A DNA stretch of 64,000 bases from Karstenula rhodostoma CBS 690.94. Its lineage: Eukaryota > Ascomycota > Dothideomycetes > Pleosporales > Didymosphaeriaceae. The notes under the pieces are model-generated. The model worked only from the letters and a program-made list of their open reading frames with translations. It did not search any database and was not told the DNA's origin. Below are positions 1 to 10,706 of this stretch, one piece after another (position 1 is the first letter of the stretch; each line of letters opens with the position of its first letter). The stretch spans positions 1,133,052 to 1,197,051 of the forward strand of contig MU001501.1 of the NCBI GenBank assembly GCA_010093485.1, written 5' to 3'. The position numbers were made by a program, and so were the translations under genes.

Positions 1-1484
1 GGCGGAGGCTCGGGGGTGTCGTCTGGCGGGTCCACTTCCAACGGCCCCTCTGCTGTCGAAGTTGCAGGCGTGTCTGCGTCAATGCGGTACGAAGCGAGGC
101 GCGCTTCGATGTCGGAGCGAGAGGCGTATTCGTCGTCTTCGTCGTTGTCTGAGTCGTCTGATCCGGATGGCGGTTGGGGGACGGGAGGGTCCGAGTCAGG
201 TGTTTTATTGGTGTCTGTGCGTGCATGGTCAAGCTTCACGCTTTGGAGCTTGTCGCCGAGATGACCATGCGTTTGGTTGTCGGGTGCATCTGAGATTTCA
301 TCCGCAGTATCCGCGTCCTCGGAGTCTACGTCTTCTATCTGCTCGTCATCGTCGTCGTCGCGGGCTGGCGTGATGGCACCGCTGCTGGACACGTCCTCGT
401 CCAGGTTGAGGAAGTCGTTGTCCTTTTGCATCTTCTTCTTCAGCGCGTAGATGGCTTTCTGGTGCTTCTTGCTCTTCTCGTGGGCCTCCCACTGGCGCTC
501 GCTCTTGAACGTCTTGCGGCACGCCACACACTCAAAGTGCTCTTCCTCAATCTCCTCGTCCGACTCCTCGAGCAGCTCCTCTGGTTCCCGCACCTTTGCC
601 CATTCGGGGACGGCATCGGCCTCGTCCTGGATCCTGGCCGCGTTCGCAGCACGCGCGCGCTCCTGCTGCTGTTTTCTCGCCTCGCGCTGGGCCTTTGCCT
701 TGTCCGCCTCGGTCTGCATGTTCGGGGTGTATCGCGGGTCTCGCTTCCGCACAAAGGCGACCAACGTCTGCACCGCGACGTTGAACTCTCGTATGCCCTT
801 CTCACGCAGCTTTTGGTTCTCCTTCTCCATGAGGCGGCGCACACGGCGGTCGGGCGCATCAGAGGTGCGGTACATGTCCAGCGACGCGAACGACTTGACC
901 GTCGCAAAGCCTCCCCACACGTTGTAGAAATTCCGCACCACGCCCCCGCTCTCATACGTGTCGTCCATGTGGCCAAACGAGGGGTAGTCGGTGACCTGGA
1001 CGCCCTCGTAGTCTCCCGCGCGCTCCTCCTCGCGCGCCAACGTGTCGAAGGTTTCGCGCAGGAAGCCAAAGAAGCCCGTCGGCGAGTCTGTGAAGTCGAC
1101 GTTTGACCTGAACCTGCCCATCATGCGCGAGATGTCCTCGGCGGTGGTGACCTTCATGTTGTACTCATAGTGGTCGCCACCCCCATGGCCGGCCCCGTCG
1201 CCGCCGCGCAGGATGTCGCCCTCGTGGGCATCGTACCAGGCGCGCTCCTGCGGGTCGGAGAGGACTTCGTAGGCGGTGGAGATGTCGGCAAAGAGGGCGG
1301 TGGTGCGTTCGACGTCGCCATAGTTGCGGTCCGGGTGCAGCTCGAGGGCCTTCCTGCGGTAGGCCTTTTTGATCTCGTCGTCGGTTGCGGTGCGCTCGAC
1401 GCCCAGCAGCTCGTAGTAGCTGGTCTTGAGCTGCACGGCCTCGTCGCTGGCATGGCCGCCGGCGGTCGACTGCTGCGCGCCCAT
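1..1484 (-). CDS. JJJ1: JJJ1/DNAJC21-type J-domain co-chaperone (3' end off the left edge)
   Basis: An intronless frame starts at the ATG at 1484-1482, with an in-frame TAG just upstream, and stays open to position 1, so about 494 residues are visible and the C-terminus is missing. The J domain lies near residues 22-90, beginning YYELLGVER, with the HPD tripeptide at residues 50-52 that stimulates Hsp70 ATPase. A C2H2 zinc finger sits near residues 318-345 ([10 protein letters not shown], then paired His), followed by acidic low-complexity sequence. J domain plus central C2H2 finger plus acidic tail is the JJJ1/DNAJC21 layout. In yeast that protein works with Ssa-type Hsp70 and Rei1 to release the Arx1 export factor from cytosolic pre-60S subunits. 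A second zinc finger, if present, would lie beyond the edge. The family assignment is strong; the ribosome-biogenesis role is by homology. Confidence 0.9.
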   Translation of the reverse strand, partial: MGAQQSTAGGHASDEAVQLKTSYYELLGVERTATDDEIKKAYRRKALELHPDRNYGDVERTTALFADISTAYEVLSDPQERAWYDAHEGDILRGGDGAGHGGGDHYEYNMKVTTAEDISRMMGRFRSNVDFTDSPTGFFGFLRETFDTLAREEERAGDYEGVQVTDYPSFGHMDDTYESGGVVRNFYNVWGGFATVKSFASLDMYRTSDAPDRRVRRLMEKENQKLREKGIREFNVAVQTLVAFVRKRDPRYTPNMQTEADKAKAQREARKQQQERARAANAARIQDEADAVPEWAKVREPEELLEESDEEIEEEHFECVACRKTFKSERQWEAHEKSKKHQKAIYALKKKMQKDNDFLNLDEDVSSSGAITPARDDDDDEQIEDVDSEDADTADEISDAPDNQTHGHLGDKLQSVKLDHARTDTNKTPDSDPPVPQPPSGSDDSDNDEDDEYASRSDIEARLASYRIDADTPATSTAEGPLEVDPPDDTPEPP

Positions 1485-2059
1485 GTCGTGCTCGGCGGAA
1501 TAGACGCGCTATCGGCAGAGTTTTACCTCCACGTGCGGCCAGACGTGGTGTTTGTGTGTTCGCAGCTGGTGGATGACTGGACAGGCGGGCGCTGATTGGC
1601 GCGCATGCGAGTCCGGCGCGAACGGCGAGAAACATACAGCGTCAGAGTCTGCCCTGTGGATGAACTAGCCACACACGCCGAGATGCCATCACCGCAGAGA
1701 AACGATACAAAACCACCCGGGGCCCCTGTTCTGTTCTGGTTTGTTCTCGATACTGTCCTGTCCCGGAAAGCACACCCTGGCCCCACTCTCCCCTCCACAC
1801 CCATGACTCGCCTCGAGAAGGCGCTGGACATTCAGACACCCCGTCACGTGCCTTGAGCGCCACAGCTGCTGCTCTCCGGCACAGCCACACCACCCTTCTG
1901 CGGCACTCGGTTCAGGGCCACGCAAACGTCATCCCGCATCGCTGCAGGGCTGACGAATTAAATCGCTCGAGACGAGGGCGTGCAAATTTGCGCGTCTTCA
2001 CAGGCTACACGGCGACCCCGCTGTATGCGTAGCACGTTCCGCTACCACGAGACAGGACC
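1485..2059. promoter_or_regulatory. Divergent promoter region between the JJJ1-like and SPX-RING genes
   Basis: About 575 bases separate two divergent start codons, so the stretch must hold both promoters. No ORF with coding character and no clear TATA box was seen. A CACGTG-containing stretch (TCACGTGCC) lies near 1845-1853. Confidence 0.4.
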
Positions 2060-3502
2060 ATGAAGTTTGGCCAGCTGTTCAAGGTAACCCTGCGCAACGA
2101 GGGCTTCCCGCCCGAGTGGATCGAGTCGGCCATCTCGTACAGCCAGCTCAAGAAGTGCATTAACCGCCTGTCCACGGAGCTCTCCGAGCTCGGGCTCGAC
2201 CCCGAGACCCTGGGGAGGCTGCTCAAGCATGTCGAGGACTACAATGCTGCGGCCGACCAATCCGACCCGGCCGATCGCCCGTTTGAGTACATCCTGGACG
2301 ATTCAGAAGACGAAGATGTAGATGGCAGTGGCTTGATCAAGTCGCGCAAGACGTTCCAGCCGAAACTCGTCTTCCACGTCGATGAGGTGACGGGCGCCCT
2401 GCATAGTGCGCAGCTGGACGAGAAGACGAAGCGGAAACTGCAGATGCTTGCTGTCGAGACGGGCATGACAGAGCTACGCGTGTTCGAAGAGCCGGATACT
2501 CAAGACAGGCCCGTCCGCCCGGGCACCATTTCTGCGAGTAGTTCAAGGAAGCGCCCTGGCTACCGTAGAATAGAAATCCCCCTGACCTCCGACACCGAGT
2601 TCTTCACCAAACTCACCGCCGAGCTCTCCGGCCTGGAAGCCCTCCAGAAGCGCGAAGAGCAGCGCATGCACGGCGAGATCACCAATCTGGGGAAGCAGAT
2701 AGCCCATCTGACGGACCCCGATCGGCGGGCAAACAAGAAGCTGCTGAGTGTCTGGCGCCAGATCTTCCAGATGTATCTCGAGGAAGGCATCTTCTTCGGG
2801 ACAACCGAAAGCGACCACTCTGCCCACGACGCAGCAAAAGCGCAGGAGCGGCTTAACGAATTCTACGAGAAGCTGAGGACGACCGGGCTTACGGATAAAT
2901 TAAAGAAGAAAGAAAACACAGAGGCGTTCCAGACATTCATGCACATCAACCACGAGATCCTCCAGGGCCTGCGCTTCGGCGAGATCAACGAGACGGCCAT
3001 GCGCAAGATCTTGAAGAGTACGTCCCCTCGCCATCTCCTCCATGTCACCTAACCTTGCGAAACAGAATTCGACAAACGCACCGCCCTCGGCGTGAAAGCT
3101 ACCGTCCCAAAAGCCATAACCTACCCCTCCTTCAGCTCGCACCTTGCGCGCGCCGTGTGCGCCGAAGTCAGCACCGAGATACTCTCGCACGTGCCGCAGA
3201 TCGAAGACTACGCCTGTCCCATGTGCATGGATCTGAAATGGCGGCCCGTCCGGCTTTCCTGCGGCCACGTCTTCTGCATCCGGTGCCTCATCGTCATGCA
3301 GAACAACAAGCAGGATCGGTGTCCGCTGTGTCGCGAACGCACCGTCGCGGATGCGAACAGCGACAACCTGGACGAGGAGATGGCGGGCTTCTTGAAAAAG
3401 TGGTTTCCCGAGGAGGTCAAGGAGAAGCAGCGGTACAATGAGGTCATGGCGGGGGTGGATCAGTATGGGGAGGTGTACAAGGAGAAGTGCTGTGTCATGT
3501 GA
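2060..3502 (+). CDS. SPX-domain RING-finger E3 ubiquitin ligase with C-terminal CaaX box
   Basis: Two exons (2060-3017, 3066-3502) joined across a 48 bp GTACGT...ACAG intron give 464 residues. The N-terminus (MKFGQLFKVTLRNEGFP) and the LKKFDKRTALG motif recreated exactly at the exon junction are SPX hallmarks. SPX domains bind inositol pyrophosphates and report phosphate status. A C3HC4 RING follows at about residues 368-407 (CPMCMDL...CGHVFCIRC...CPLC), so the protein should be a ubiquitin ligase. SPX-RING ligases are known in fungi; S. pombe Pqr1 limits phosphate uptake. The last four residues are CCVM, a farnesyl-type CaaX box, which would anchor the ligase to a membrane where phosphate transporters or vacuolar polyphosphate proteins are found. 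Membrane anchoring is inferred. Confidence 0.93.
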
Positions 3503-3793
3503 GAGTGTCATGTGGGGGCGTCATGTGAATTGCGGTGATTTACTTCGATTGAGATACCCCAATTAACATAGTATAGTTCAGTATTAGTTTGCATTGTATT
3601 TGGTTTATCGTACCTCTAATCTCGGGCATCGTGTCTCTCAATATGCGAATGAAGCAGATAAGTAGAGAAGAAAAGAAAAGGAAAGAAGAAATAGAATAAA
3701 GAAAAAAGGAAGAAAACGCTAGACATCTCTTGATGCATTCATGCGTCGTGAACTCTCCTCCTCTCCTCTCCTCTCCTCGCACCCTTCTTCTGG
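3503..3793. other. Convergent 3' region, purine-rich tract
   Basis: This gap lies between two converging genes. It contains an A/G-rich tract near 3655-3716 (gaagaaaagaaaagg and similar). It is probably the shared 3' UTR and polyadenylation area. No gene seen. Confidence 0.4.
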
Positions 3794-4360
3794 CTACCGC
3801 CGTCCCTCCTCCTCCTCCTCCTCCTCTGCCTCGCCCACATACACAACCCCCCTCTCCCACTCTTTCATCTCCCACGCATCCCTCTCCTCCTGCCGCGTCT
3901 TCCACTCGCGGAAAAACGCCCGCCGCTCCGCCTTGGAATACACCTTCACATACAGCTCCTCCAACTCGCGCTCCACCTCCTCGCTACTGGGCGCCCGCTC
4001 CTCGCGCTGCCTCTTCAACAAACTAGCAAAGCGGCTCTTGGGTGGCGCCGGCGCGGCGGGGACCTCGGCCGTGTGAGCGCGGGTCGGCGGTGCGGGACGA
4101 TCGAGTCCCGTGGGTGAGGCTGATGACGATGAGGATGGTGATGGTCCGCGTGGGCGCAGGTGCTTTGAAGGCGATGTCTTTGAGCGGTGGAAGAGGCCAC
4201 GGCGGGGCTTGGGCGCCGCGTCCGCGCATGTGATGCTGCCGTCTGAGGTGGACCGCTCCGAGTCGAGGCTGGTGCTTGTGCTCCGTGGTGACGGGAGTGC
4301 GGGCAGTGGCATGGTGTAGGTGCCGCTGAACCCCCGGAAGGGGCGGTTGATTAATGACAT
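3794..4360 (-). CDS. Hypothetical protein with Ser/Pro-rich N-half and charged C-terminus
   Basis: A single-exon 188-residue frame. Residues 1-110 are rich in Ser, Pro, Arg and Thr and look disordered. Residues about 110-175 are strongly charged and helical, including SRFASLLKRQREER and RRAFFREWKTRQEERDAW. The extreme C-terminus is a run of glutamates encoded by a CTC-trinucleotide tract near 3808-3828. I do not recognise a named domain. The charged helical block with regularly spaced aromatics looks like selected protein sequence, and the gene ends neatly opposite the SPX-RING gene. No signal peptide or membrane segment. Confidence 0.6.
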   Translation of the reverse strand: MSLINRPFRGFSGTYTMPLPALPSPRSTSTSLDSERSTSDGSITCADAAPKPRRGLFHRSKTSPSKHLRPRGPSPSSSSSASPTGLDRPAPPTRAHTAEVPAAPAPPKSRFASLLKRQREERAPSSEEVERELEELYVKVYSKAERRAFFREWKTRQEERDAWEMKEWERGVVYVGEAEEEEEEEGRR

Positions 4361-5519
4361 TGTGAGTCTTTGTCGTTTGGATTATGTGGTGTGTAATGTG
4401 TGGTGTGCAGTGTGCAGTGTGTGGTGTTATGTTGTGTTGCGAGGCCGAGGCCGAGGCTGCTGCACGGTTTACCAGCGTGGGATGTGTGACGTCCTGTCCG
4501 GTTCCTGATTTGGGGCCGGCGGCTAACGCGGAATTATGGTGGTGTGATGTTGAGTTGCAGGTGTGTGAGGTGTGGTGTCCAGCGGGAAGTGACGGTTCCT
4601 TGGTGATGAGAAAGAGAAAGAGAGAGTAGAATGGCAAACGCTGAGCGATATTACAGTGCAGACGGGGGCGGAATTGTGTTCTTAGAATGTTGGGGATGCT
4701 CGCACGGATGCGCGGTTTTTGGCCGCGGTACGGTGGGGTTCGGACCAGGATTCGAGATGGGTCGGTCCCGCCCGCTCAATCTGCAGCTCAGCTCAACCTG
4801 GAGCTCTTGGTAGCAAACTGCGAAGCAAGGCAAGGAAATGTGCGTGCAACAAGTGGAAAAAGGTCGCCTTGTAAGGACTGTGATGTGCAGTGCACGGCTG
4901 GGGCGGGTGTGAAACACTGTGAGCGTGCGGAGCTGGCGTGCGGAGCGTCTGGGGTTTTACCTTCGGACCTTCGCGCTGCAAGTGCGCGCTTGGCCTTATC
5001 TATGAGCTCAACTGTTAGCAAGAGAATTGGCCAAGGAGCTCAACGCGACGTCGGCCGCTTGGCAATGGACTGCAACGTTTGTCCGGCGTCCTGGCGCGTT
5101 TGTGAATTCATTCTCATCACTGGAATGCGAGGCCAAGAGAAGATGCGGCTGGCGCTGTTCGCGAATCTGGCCTGCCTCCTGGTGACGATCAACACTGCCG
5201 AGAGTCTTAAGATGGCTTGGCAATGAACTGCTGTAACCTCCTTTCCAGCGTGCTTGCTTGTCTGTGCAGGCCGATATGCGATACAACGCTTGACACGCCG
5301 CACAAAACAAGACATGATACACACTCTGGCCTCTTCCGTGCTTCAGTGCGCAACAAGCCAATCGGTCATGGGTGGTAGTCGGTCGGCGAAAACCGGCCGC
5401 CAAGCCGTCGTCTCCAAAAAATGCACGTCCCACGTCCCCGCCCACCAGTCAGCCTCGCCCGAGACGTCGTGCATGGTAGGCAGAGAGGAACGCCGAACGG
5501 CAAAAGCCAAAAAGACAAA
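4361..5519. other. Intergenic region, no gene recognised
   Basis: About 1.16 kb between the hypothetical gene and the tRNA. A TG-rich low-complexity stretch (repeats of gtgtg/gcagtgtg) occupies about 4385-4440 and lies in the promoter of the minus-strand gene. Overlapping ORFs on both strands between 4650 and 5450 lack recognisable motifs and I regard them as chance. Confidence 0.5.
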
Positions 5520-5606
5520 CTCTCCCTCGGGGAATCGAACCCCGGTCTCCCGCGCTCGTAATCTTGCGATGACAAGCGGAAATCATGACCACTAGACCAA
5601 GGAAGA
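5520..5606 (-). tRNA. trnD-GUC: tRNA-Asp (anticodon GTC) with a 15-nt intron
   Basis: On the minus strand the acceptor stem TCTTCCT pairs with AGGGAGA (one G-U), followed by discriminator G. The T arm is CGGGG-TTCGATT-CCCCG. The anticodon stem TCCGC/GCGGG encloses the loop TTGTCA...C, with anticodon GTC at 5573-5571. Fifteen extra bases (5555-5569) sit between positions 37 and 38, the canonical site of eukaryotic nuclear tRNA introns; removing them leaves a standard 7-nt loop. The B box GGTTCGATTCC is intact, so the gene should be transcribed by Pol III. Confidence 0.93.
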
Positions 5607-6681
5607 CGTGATTCGATGGAAGTATGCCAGTCGTAGCAGCATATATTGCAGAGTAATAAAACACAGAGGGCGCAGAACGCAATGCGCCTAGCAGGGACAG
5701 AATAGGCAAGCCGAACAATGACGTGGGGTAGTCTGGGAAGCGACCAAGTCAGATTGGAATAGGGCGGGGTTGACTTTAGTTGTGCGACATTCACATAGTC
5801 TACCCTCCCACACAACTCAAGTCCTTGCCCAACGAATCCTCAATTACTGACCCTAAGATAACTTAACCGCTATCCGCGCCTGGTATCTCAACCGGATGTG
5901 GCCTCCCAAACATTCACATCTCCACAAGAAGTTGGTGCGCACACCTCAAATCCCCGCGCCATCGCATGCCGAACAGCGCCACAAAAACCTCCAGCAGCCC
6001 ACCCCATAGATCCTATGGAAGTTGTTCCCAATGTTTGTATGGACCAATCCCAACATGAGATGGAGATCGCTGTAGCTCCACTCAGGAGTCTGTTGGGTTT
6101 GGTAGCCTAGAGAGCTGGCTTCGTGGAGAAGCGCCACGATGCTAAAGTTTGGCAGCGATAGCGATAGCTATAGCGCGTGTTCTCTCGAGAAGTTATTCGA
6201 GTTGTTGAGTAGGTAGCAGCGCGCACGATGCGAATATTCTGCGGTCTCTTCTTTCTTTATAGGCACTCAATCCAGACCTCCAACTCGACTTCAACCTGGC
6301 AACCTGATTTTCAGCTACACTCAGCCACAACATTGTTATGTTTTAATCTAATACTGTTGTATTTAACCCAAATTGCTATTCAATGCACAGATTTTAGCTA
6401 CACATAACTGTCCCTAGCGCTAACAGTGACGAGAATTATGTTCTCGAGAGGCATAGTGTGGGCGACGCACTTACTGTTGACGCTTGTTAAGCTAGCAACA
6501 AACTATGATTTGAAGGAGTCTGGCAGTTCAGCTCACCAACGCAGCTGCAGGCGCGGTGAGCGGTAACGCTTGCTCAGCCTGGCTCTCCTGAGACAGCCAT
6601 GGTGAAATAAACAGATTGACACCACTCTCGACGTCAATCTGAGTCCTGTGCCCTCAATCTTCGATTGTCACCCTGTAGACA
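5607..6681. other. Intergenic, AT-enriched, no gene recognised
   Basis: About 1.07 kb. Between 6120 and 6600 the sequence is AT-rich with small palindromes (for example ttctctcgagaa near 6178) and no coding character. Several short ORFs were inspected and lack motifs. Confidence 0.45.
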
Positions 6682-6842
6682 ATGCCCGGCAGCCAGCTCC
6701 GCCAGCTCGCCCTTGACGGTAGCGGCGTGCACGGCTTGTCCGCGCTGATAATCCTTGAGCAGGGGATAAAGGCCGTTGACATAGACGCGCTGCTGAAGCC
6801 GTGCCACTACTATGATATGATCGATGGGATCGGCAACAGTAG
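6682..6842 (+). pseudogene. Degenerate patatin-like phospholipase N-terminal fragment
   Basis: A 53-codon open stretch resembles the start of a fungal patatin-like phospholipase domain: a leading LALDGSGVHGLSALIILEQ and then LLKPCHYYDMIDGIGNS. Functional patatins have the oxyanion-hole motif (D)GGG(R/K)G and the nucleophile elbow GTSTG. Here the first reads GSGVHG and the second GIGNS, so the catalytic Ser motif is not intact. A GTAAGT splice-donor-like sequence follows at 6843, but no continuing patatin sequence is seen downstream. Best read as a relic of a patatin domain, which in fungi is often fused to NLR-type proteins, rather than a live enzyme. Confidence 0.5.
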
Positions 6843-7114
6843 GTAAGTAGTCTACTATAAAACACGTTGTCTTTAATCTTGTCTTTCCTGGAGTTTCAGG
6901 ACGTTCTACAAACATGAGCAAACCTAATCGATCATGGATTATAAAAAACGGGTTCCCAGCTCACTTTTCATCCGCATCTCAATCTCCATCAGCTTGTCAG
7001 TACCAAGGGCACGCTTCTTATCAACGGATATCGCAACCATCTCACCGGTCAACATCAACTTCCCGATCTGCCATCTTACTTTCAGAACACCAAGGACAGG
7101 ATAGGAGCGTAAGC

Positions 7115-7534
7115 ATGTCGGAAGTGGACACTGGCCGGACTTCCACCGAGGGTCCTAGTAGCCCAGCTACTAGCGTCTCCGGTCCGCATGTCAATGGGCA
7201 TCTAGTATACACCGGGAAGTATAAAGGCGACAAGAAGGTCCAGCGCCTATTTATCCACGAGAAAAGCCCATCTACCAAGCAACACTCTTGCCGTGTCTAC
7301 TCATACAATGTAGCCAATCAAGAGATCGACGGCGCTCCAGGGGAATCCGCGCGTACAACGGTGATCGAACACGGATGGTTTCGCGACTTAGCTATCTTCG
7401 AGCAGATTTGCGCAAATCATCCCACGCCCAACGGTCAAGCCCCACAAGATGAGATTTTCTCCAGCTGGCGAGATAGTCTCCTGACCTTTCTCGACACCCA
7501 TCACAGTGGTAGTCTATGGACCCGGATTAACTAA
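7115..7534 (+). CDS. Hypothetical protein (uncertain)
   Basis: A 139-residue frame from an internal ATG at 7115; the frame is open from 6914. Residues 1-30 are Ser/Thr/Pro-rich. The remainder is mixed, with several aromatic residues (VYTGKYKGDKKVQRLFIHEK, HGWFRDLAIFEQI). I recognise no domain. It lies just downstream of the patatin relic and could be a surviving 3' exon of that locus. No intron signals place it convincingly in a larger gene. Confidence 0.3.
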   Translation: MSEVDTGRTSTEGPSSPATSVSGPHVNGHLVYTGKYKGDKKVQRLFIHEKSPSTKQHSCRVYSYNVANQEIDGAPGESARTTVIEHGWFRDLAIFEQICANHPTPNGQAPQDEIFSSWRDSLLTFLDTHHSGSLWTRIN

Positions 7535-7947
7535 AGCCTGTTATGGAGCTGGGCACAGCGTCATTTTCTGCATGGTAATACTCAGGAGGTGGACTCAGAA
7601 AGCTACGATGATACACTCGGTATTATCCAGTATGTATACTGCGGGTCTTTGAGATATTGGGGGGCGGGGTCGGACCGCTATCTTTGTAACGATATGTTCG
7701 GGTTCGTTCAAGGCAAAGGGAGCTGTTCAAAAAAGTCTTTATTCGAATAAGTACATAGAGTGGTAGGATACATGTACTGTTTGAGACAAACGAATGTGAC
7801 TGCATAGAGTCCAACCCAACTGCATTGACTTTACTTAATCCAATTACAGAAACCAACCATAACCAATTGCAAGCAGACACTAAGACGCACTTGAACCCTG
7901 ACTAAACCTGGCCTCAAACACATGGTTGTATCGTTAAGCCAAGCCAT
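7535..7947. other. Intergenic, no gene recognised
   Basis: About 410 bases, 3' of the minus-strand APH-like gene. Nothing recognisable. Confidence 0.4.
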
Positions 7948-9138
7948 TCAGAAAAAGTGCCAGTCGACCTCCTGAATGAAGTCCAATCTCTCCCGGTCAG
8001 GATTGGGATCGAAATCCTTCGTCATCATCTGTTGGATTGCCGGTTCCCTATGGGATTTGAAAGAGGGCCCATGGCCCTTTATTACCGGCTGCGTATAATC
8101 GCGGATCAAGATGTTACCGCGAAAATCAAATTGTAGCCCTTGGACCCAAGCCGGGTACCACCCGGTGCATTCCCAATCGATTAGGAAGACCTCCCAGTCC
8201 TCGCTTCCGTCGTCTCCTTTGATCTGTCGAGCGATCATGTTATCGATCTTTGGATCGATCCATGTGAGCTTCGGCTCGTGGGGGTTCCAGTCCGGGAAGA
8301 TGGACCTAAACTTAGCTGTCCGTTCCACTTCTTTAGGATGCCACTCCGGGGAAATGTTTGCAATGGCCCGTTGTACTTGATGAGCCAGATATATTGCGGA
8401 AATGAATTCTTCGTAGGTTTTGTACGGCCCACGAACGACATCAGATGTGCTTGTCATTAACTCTATGCCCGTTGGAGGGCATAACCATCCTTGTCCATGA
8501 ACTCGGCCATAGTATCCTTCGGATGGAAGTTCGCGGAGGTAGCGAATTTGCGATGACACTTTAGCACAGATAGTGTCTTGTGCGTGGATAGGTAGTTCCG
8601 CGAACTTTTCATCGTCCAAAGGTATGCCTTCGATAAAGTTGATCATTAGGCAGTATATCACCCTTGGGCCCTCTTCTGTAGTCGGCCAGACTGCCAGTAC
8701 AGTAGGTATGCGCAGTTCAGGCCGTTTTTCCGCAAGGAAAAGTAGATTCTCGGCTTCCTAAAGAAAAAAAATCAGTTCAACTTGCGAAACTGACTGTGGA
8801 TATTGCTTGCTTACTTCCACGACGCTTGGATGATGGCTGTATTTAATCACAGTACCTCCTAACTTACATACGTGATGCCCGCCATTGATCGCATCGAGAT
8901 TAGAGGCGCCACGGATTTCTTTCATAGATGGGAGGGGCTGATTAGAATGCGCTTGGTATGGAAGTGTCAATGTAGTCCATGTCCTTAGATCCGCCGGAGC
9001 GGATGCGTGCATGTACTCTGACTGTTTCCGCCATGCTTCCTGGATATCGAGAGTCTTCCATTCTTCTAGTCGAACCTGTGCTTTGGAACGAAGTGCCATT
9101 TCTGGCGTCCACGAAGATTTTGGTGGGTCTATGTCCAT
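7948..9138 (-). CDS. APH-family (aminoglycoside-phosphotransferase-like) kinase-fold protein
   Basis: Two exons (9138-8815, 8757-7948) joined in phase across a 57 bp GTAAGC...TTTAG intron give 377 residues. The fold is that of the large fungal APH/choline-kinase-like family. There is an N-lobe with GGHHVCKLGGTVIKYSHH, a hinge-like MINFIEGIPLDD, a C-lobe loop TWIDPKIDNMIA and the metal-binding FLIDWECTGWYP. In active members the catalytic loop reads HxDxxxxN. Here Asp and Asn are kept but His is replaced by Trp, so catalysis is uncertain. Substrate unknown; fungal members are expanded and mostly uncharacterised. The start at 9138 (MDIDPP) is preferred over an in-frame ATG at 9183 because the extra residues are an uncharacteristic hydrophobic stretch. 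Confidence 0.8.
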
Positions 9139-10706
9139 ACTGGAAGGAAAGAGGAATTGTATGAGAAGTAGAAATCGACACATGGAGGTCTTTATTTATA
9201 CTAGAATTCGGTCTTTGTCGGGCGCTCGGCATCATCGGCGTGTGGCACTGAGGTTGTCTTTCACATTACATTCTTGTCCAATTGAATATTGAACAAAGGG
9301 CTTCTTTCATGATTAGTGTTGGTCTAACCAGGACGAGATATGTGGCTTGAAGGCGTCTGTATTGAGTTCGCCCAGCTAGGTTTGTTATTTGATAGGAGCG
9401 AGCCCGGCGAAAAGGTTCAGTCTAGTGCGAATCGTTTCATCACAGCAACAGCTCTCCACCCACCCCCATCGCAATGCAACCCTGCAACCCTTGCATCTCG
9501 ACTACGAGTGCTGTAGGCGAGATCGGAGGAATCCAAGCGCATCGGTAGAAAGCCAGGGTAAACTTCCTTCCCCGAGCCAAGTTCCAGCCGCACGTGGGCC
9601 TGCCTCGAAGCTCCGCTAGGGATGATGCTCACACCAAAAGGTCATGCGAGGCGCATTGTCCCATCAGAAACTACTAGCCACGCCGATGGGAGACTGCAGG
9701 TCAGCTAGTCGAAGGTAGATACGTTGGAGGTGGTACACAGCACGAAATGGTAGGCAAGTAGAAATATATAGAGCAGGGAAGTCTGAGCGTTTACCATGCC
9801 CATCAGCATTGGTACCATAGCGGTGATCGGGCCTCGTTGTAGTCTATGAACACCCATTTCGGACCTCATCCAACGTATACTCTAGTCAATACAACTACCC
9901 CACCCCAAACACTAGTGACGGTGGTGATCTGCCCAACAATGCAAGTATGTCCACCGATACGTTCGGTAATCAATTCTAGCCACGTTTGGACTGTGTGTTA
10001 CGATTTTCTTTTCGTACTTATTTCTTCTTTTTTACTAATTCTCTCATGCTATAGTTATGAATATACAATGTTAGCTTCTACAATGAGAGAAACACTAACA
10101 ATCTCAAGTCAATCCCTGCCGCTCCAGCCGAAAAATCTCACACCACTTAGTCAGTTCAATCAGAAGCCACACAAAGAATACTATACACAACAGCCTAACT
10201 TCCACCAGCAACGATACTCACTAACACCACCGCCCTCTCCTTCTACAAATAGCAAACCTTATATTCTACCCATACATTGTGCGAGAACATCCAAGACACC
10301 AGCACCTCATCGTAGGCTCCTTAATAATACATTTTCCAAAAAAGCTCTAACCTCTTCTTAGTGCACATACCGTCGTGTTGTATCTATTATACTAGACAGT
10401 TACCATAGAATGTAATGACACGTACTCATCGCAGAAATGAACTAACATCTTACTTAGAGAAGCCATGACACGTAAATTGAATTTGTCAATTAGAGGCACA
10501 TCTAAATGCATCTCTGATTGAAGACCCCAGACAAAGACCCCTCTACCCTTATCCACTGAATCCAAAACGATCAGTCCGGATAAACTCCATTTTGTGCGAA
10601 ATCATCGTCTGGCCAAAACCGCTGTATAGACGCTTCCGTTTACAGCCATTGTACACATGGCAAATCGACACCCAAATATACAAGCTCTCCCACGCACCAC
10701 CAACCC
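9139..10706. other. Intergenic, AT-rich, no gene recognised
   Basis: About 1.57 kb. The stretch 9990-10360 is notably AT-rich and low in complexity. An open frame there (9846-10361) has biased Ser/Thr/Pro content and no motif, so it is not annotated. Confidence 0.45.

Noticed and set aside
426..1106. Long plus-strand open frame of 226 codons
   Set aside because: It is the antisense shadow of the J-domain gene; Leu/Arg-rich with no motif, whereas the minus strand has HPD and zinc-finger motifs.
2900..3511. 203-codon minus-strand frame opposite the SPX-RING gene
   Set aside because: Antisense to the RING exon. No family features; arises from GC-rich codon bias.
4687..5445. Overlapping ORFs on both strands near 5 kb
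   Set aside because: No domains, biased composition, no supporting splice signals.
6120..6600. AT-rich stretch as a RIP-mutated transposon
   Set aside because: No transposase or reverse-transcriptase trace, no terminal repeats, and no clear TpA excess judged by eye.
9846..10361. 171-codon plus-strand frame
   Set aside because: Low-complexity Ser/Thr/Pro-rich sequence in AT-rich DNA, with no motif and no neighbouring exons.
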